From contig OZ007512.1 of assembly GCA_963931865.1 (NCBI GenBank), forward strand, positions 1,458,171-1,522,170: 64,000 nt of DNA. Reading direction: 5' to 3'. The notes under the pieces were generated by a model that was given only the letters and a program-made list of their open reading frames with translations, searched no databases and had not been told where the DNA came from. The translations under genes and the position numbers were made by a program. Positions within the stretch are counted from its first letter, which is position 1; the number at the start of each line of letters is the position of its first letter. This document shows positions 62,881 through 64,000 of this stretch, in pieces. This DNA is from Axinella damicornis. Taxonomy: Eukaryota > Porifera > Demospongiae > Axinellida > Axinellidae.

Positions 62881-64000
62881 GTGTGTGTGTGTGTGGAATG
62901 CATGTGTGTGTATGTGTGTGTGTGTATGTGTGTGTGTGCGTGTGTGTGTGTGTGTATGTGAGGGGTATGTTTACGCATGAGTGTGAGTAGTGTGTGTGAG
63001 GATATTCATCATATTCCATGGCCGTCCTGCATGGGAATTTGTTGATTTCACTTACTAGCAGTTGTTTGATCTTTGGATTCTGTTTGTCGTCCTCTAAAGT
63101 TTGTGCAACTTGAGTGAGCATCGCAGAGGGAACACCTTCTTGCTACATGGGGAAGAGGGAGGAAGGGATAGGAGGGAGGAAGGGAGGGAGGGAGGGAGGG
63201 AGGGAGGGAGGGAGGGAGGGAGGGAGGGGGAAGGAGGTAGGGGAGGGAGGGGGAAGGAGGTAGGGGAGGGAGGGGGAAGGAGGGAGGGGAGGGATGGAGG
63301 GGAAGGAGAGAGGGGGGAGGGGAGGAGGGAGAGGGAGGGCGGGAGGGAGGGAGGGAGGGAGGGAGGGAGGGAGGGAGGGAGGGAGGGGGAAGGAGGTAGG
63401 GGAGGGAGGAGGAAGGAGGGAGGGGAGGGAGGGAGGGAGGGGGAAGGAGAGAGGGGGAGGGGAGGAGGGAGAGAGAGGGCGGGAGCGAGGGAGGGAGGGA
63501 GGGAGGGAGGGAGGGAGGGAGGGAGGGAGGGGGGGAGGGAGGATGTAATCATACCGATGCTCACTTCTGACGAAGTGCATGTGTGACCCAGTTCCTTACC
63601 TCTAGTGTACCCAGTTTAACAGCATTGTCCAGAGCGCCATGAAGCTTGGTGGGGTCGATTCTGGTGAACAACTCAGACTGCTTGGCTGGCTGAGGTTGTC
63701 GAGGGCCATCACTGCACGAGAGGATAAGGATAGACCACTGCCTTAGTGATTGTCCAGTGCACAGGGTTTCATTTTGAATCTTCGCCACCCTCAAACAGTG
63801 TATGCATAGGCTAACCCCCCCCCCCCCCCACCAATTTTTCGAACACTACTTTCAGTAAAGTGGGGAGAGGATTTTACTCGAATATTCTCCACTACACGGT
63901 CACATGAACATCAAGTGACTGTCACATGACTCACACTTCCTGCTGGTCACTGAGCAGTGGGTGCATCATCTTGGATGCGTAGTGGTCGGGACTGCGCTGG
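60154..64000 (-). CDS. SH3-domain adaptor (SORBS/vinexin-like), 3' part of a multi-exon gene
   Basis: In-phase minus-strand exons: 64000-63935 (enters from the right edge), 63711-63600, 63142-63056, 62752-62697, 61835-61721, 60832-60722, 60262-60154. They encode a helical/linker region (KQSELFTRIDPTKLHGALDN, LTQVAQTLEDDKQNPKIKQL) and two SH3 domains. SH3-1 is KAIYNFDAQNEKELSFQKGD, DDNWLEGALNGKTGIFPKTY. SH3-2 is ARAVYDFDGQAKKELSFNRG, DANWYEGYLGDQKGIFPITY. The ALYDY-, NWxEG- and GIFPxxY-type motifs are intact. The paired-SH3 pattern and GIFP.TY wording resemble SORBS (ponsin/vinexin) proteins, which link adhesion sites to actin. Other multi-SH3 adaptors are possible. Exon 60154 ends in phase 1, so at least one further exon must follow to the left. 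Five of six visible 3' splice sites abut microsatellites. Confidence 0.75.
60263..60362. repeat. (GGGA)n tract at the 3' splice site of SH3 exon 60262
   Basis: On the minus strand this is a CCCT-rich pyrimidine tract running up to the CTCACAG acceptor. Confidence 0.85.
61107..61140. repeat. Poly-C tract (34 bp) after a foldback MITE half
   Basis: The right MITE arm (ggcctgggaacgaggcta, ending 61105) runs straight into the C run. Confidence 0.9.
61369..61634. mobile_element. Inverted relic of the hAT-like family
   Basis: The ends CAGGGCCGTAGGAAGC and GGCTCCCACGGCCTTG form an imperfect TIR. The interior contains the inverse of the blocks in 2373-2841 and 47175-47845 (cgctgccgaaggcagtg, caagttccagatgtacgagg). 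No target duplication was detected. Confidence 0.55.
61850..62012. repeat. (GGGA)n tract at the 3' splice site of SH3 exon 61835
   Basis: A purine-rich plus strand with short interruptions; on the minus strand it forms the pyrimidine tract of the intron before exon 61835-61721. Confidence 0.85.
62764..62962. repeat. (GT)n microsatellite at the 3' splice site of SH3 exon 62752
   Basis: A long tg run with tatg and gaatgcat interruptions. It begins 12 bp before the exon on the minus strand. Confidence 0.9.
63150..63545. repeat. (GGGA)n satellite-like tract at the 3' splice site of SH3 exon 63142
   Basis: About 400 bp of ggga repeats with a higher-order period of roughly 190-200 bp: the ggggaaggaggtaggggagg block and the gagggcgggag block each recur. 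All apparent ORFs here are by-products. Confidence 0.9.
63813..63829. repeat. Short poly-C tract
   Basis: Preceded by aggctaac, the same context as the poly-C at 61107. Confidence 0.8.

Noticed and set aside
62669..62990. Cys/Val-rich and His/Thr-rich ORFs
   Set aside because: Translations of the (GT)n microsatellite.
63094..63586. Pro/Ser/Leu-rich and Gly/Arg-rich ORFs
   Set aside because: Translations of the (GGGA)n tract in several frames; not genes.

Overview
The window is eukaryotic and most resembles a demosponge-type metazoan genome. The genes carry short GT-AG introns. The protein families fit early-branching animals: chimeric seven-helix receptors of the sponge/cnidarian type, Death-NB-ARC membrane proteins, YWTD/EGF secreted proteins and an SH3 adaptor. 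Transposons and segmental duplications fill much of the sequence. The species is an inference; no marker gene or rRNA is present.

Layout. 0.9-3.9 kb: decayed pieces of two chimeric seven-helix receptor genes, plus DNA-element relics. 4.7-9.1 kb: a complete but decayed Ty3/gypsy LTR retrotransposon (minus strand) with LTRs, TSD, primer-binding site and polypurine tract. 10.4-15.6 kb: NB-ARC gene A (plus), interrupted by one nonsense codon. 17.0-22.1 kb: a head-to-head pair, a many-exon CACTA/Plavaka-like transposase gene (minus) and a five-exon coiled-coil gene (plus), between degenerate repeat arrays. 23.7-28.4 kb: NB-ARC gene B (plus), intact, ending inside a 27-bp minisatellite. 30.9-35.3 kb: a secreted YWTD/EGF gene; 40.2-44.2 kb holds a truncated duplicate of the gene B-YWTD block. 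39.3 kb: a hammerhead ribozyme motif. 44.4-47.0 kb: a long-TIR foldback transposon. 47.2-47.8 kb: a hAT-like element. 48.4-49.7 kb: an intronless secreted thiaminase I-like gene (minus). 50.9-57 kb: a pogo-like element and nested tandem and segmental repeats. 57.4-58.0 kb: an intronless small secreted protein (minus). 60.2-64.0 kb: the 3' part of a multi-exon SH3 adaptor gene (minus) that runs off the right edge.

How it fits together. The most distinctive content is the NB-ARC family: a Death-type domain split by a phase-2 intron, one TM helix, an NB-ARC ATPase and a multi-pass membrane C-terminus. There are two long copies and one relic, and the two long copies share a promoter block. This suggests a locally expanding family of membrane-anchored NLR-like signalling proteins. 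Around them, duplications and foldback elements have copied single exons (SH3 exon, YWTD exon 2) and whole blocks. Several insertions can be dated relatively, because an uninterrupted paralogous copy lies in the same window.
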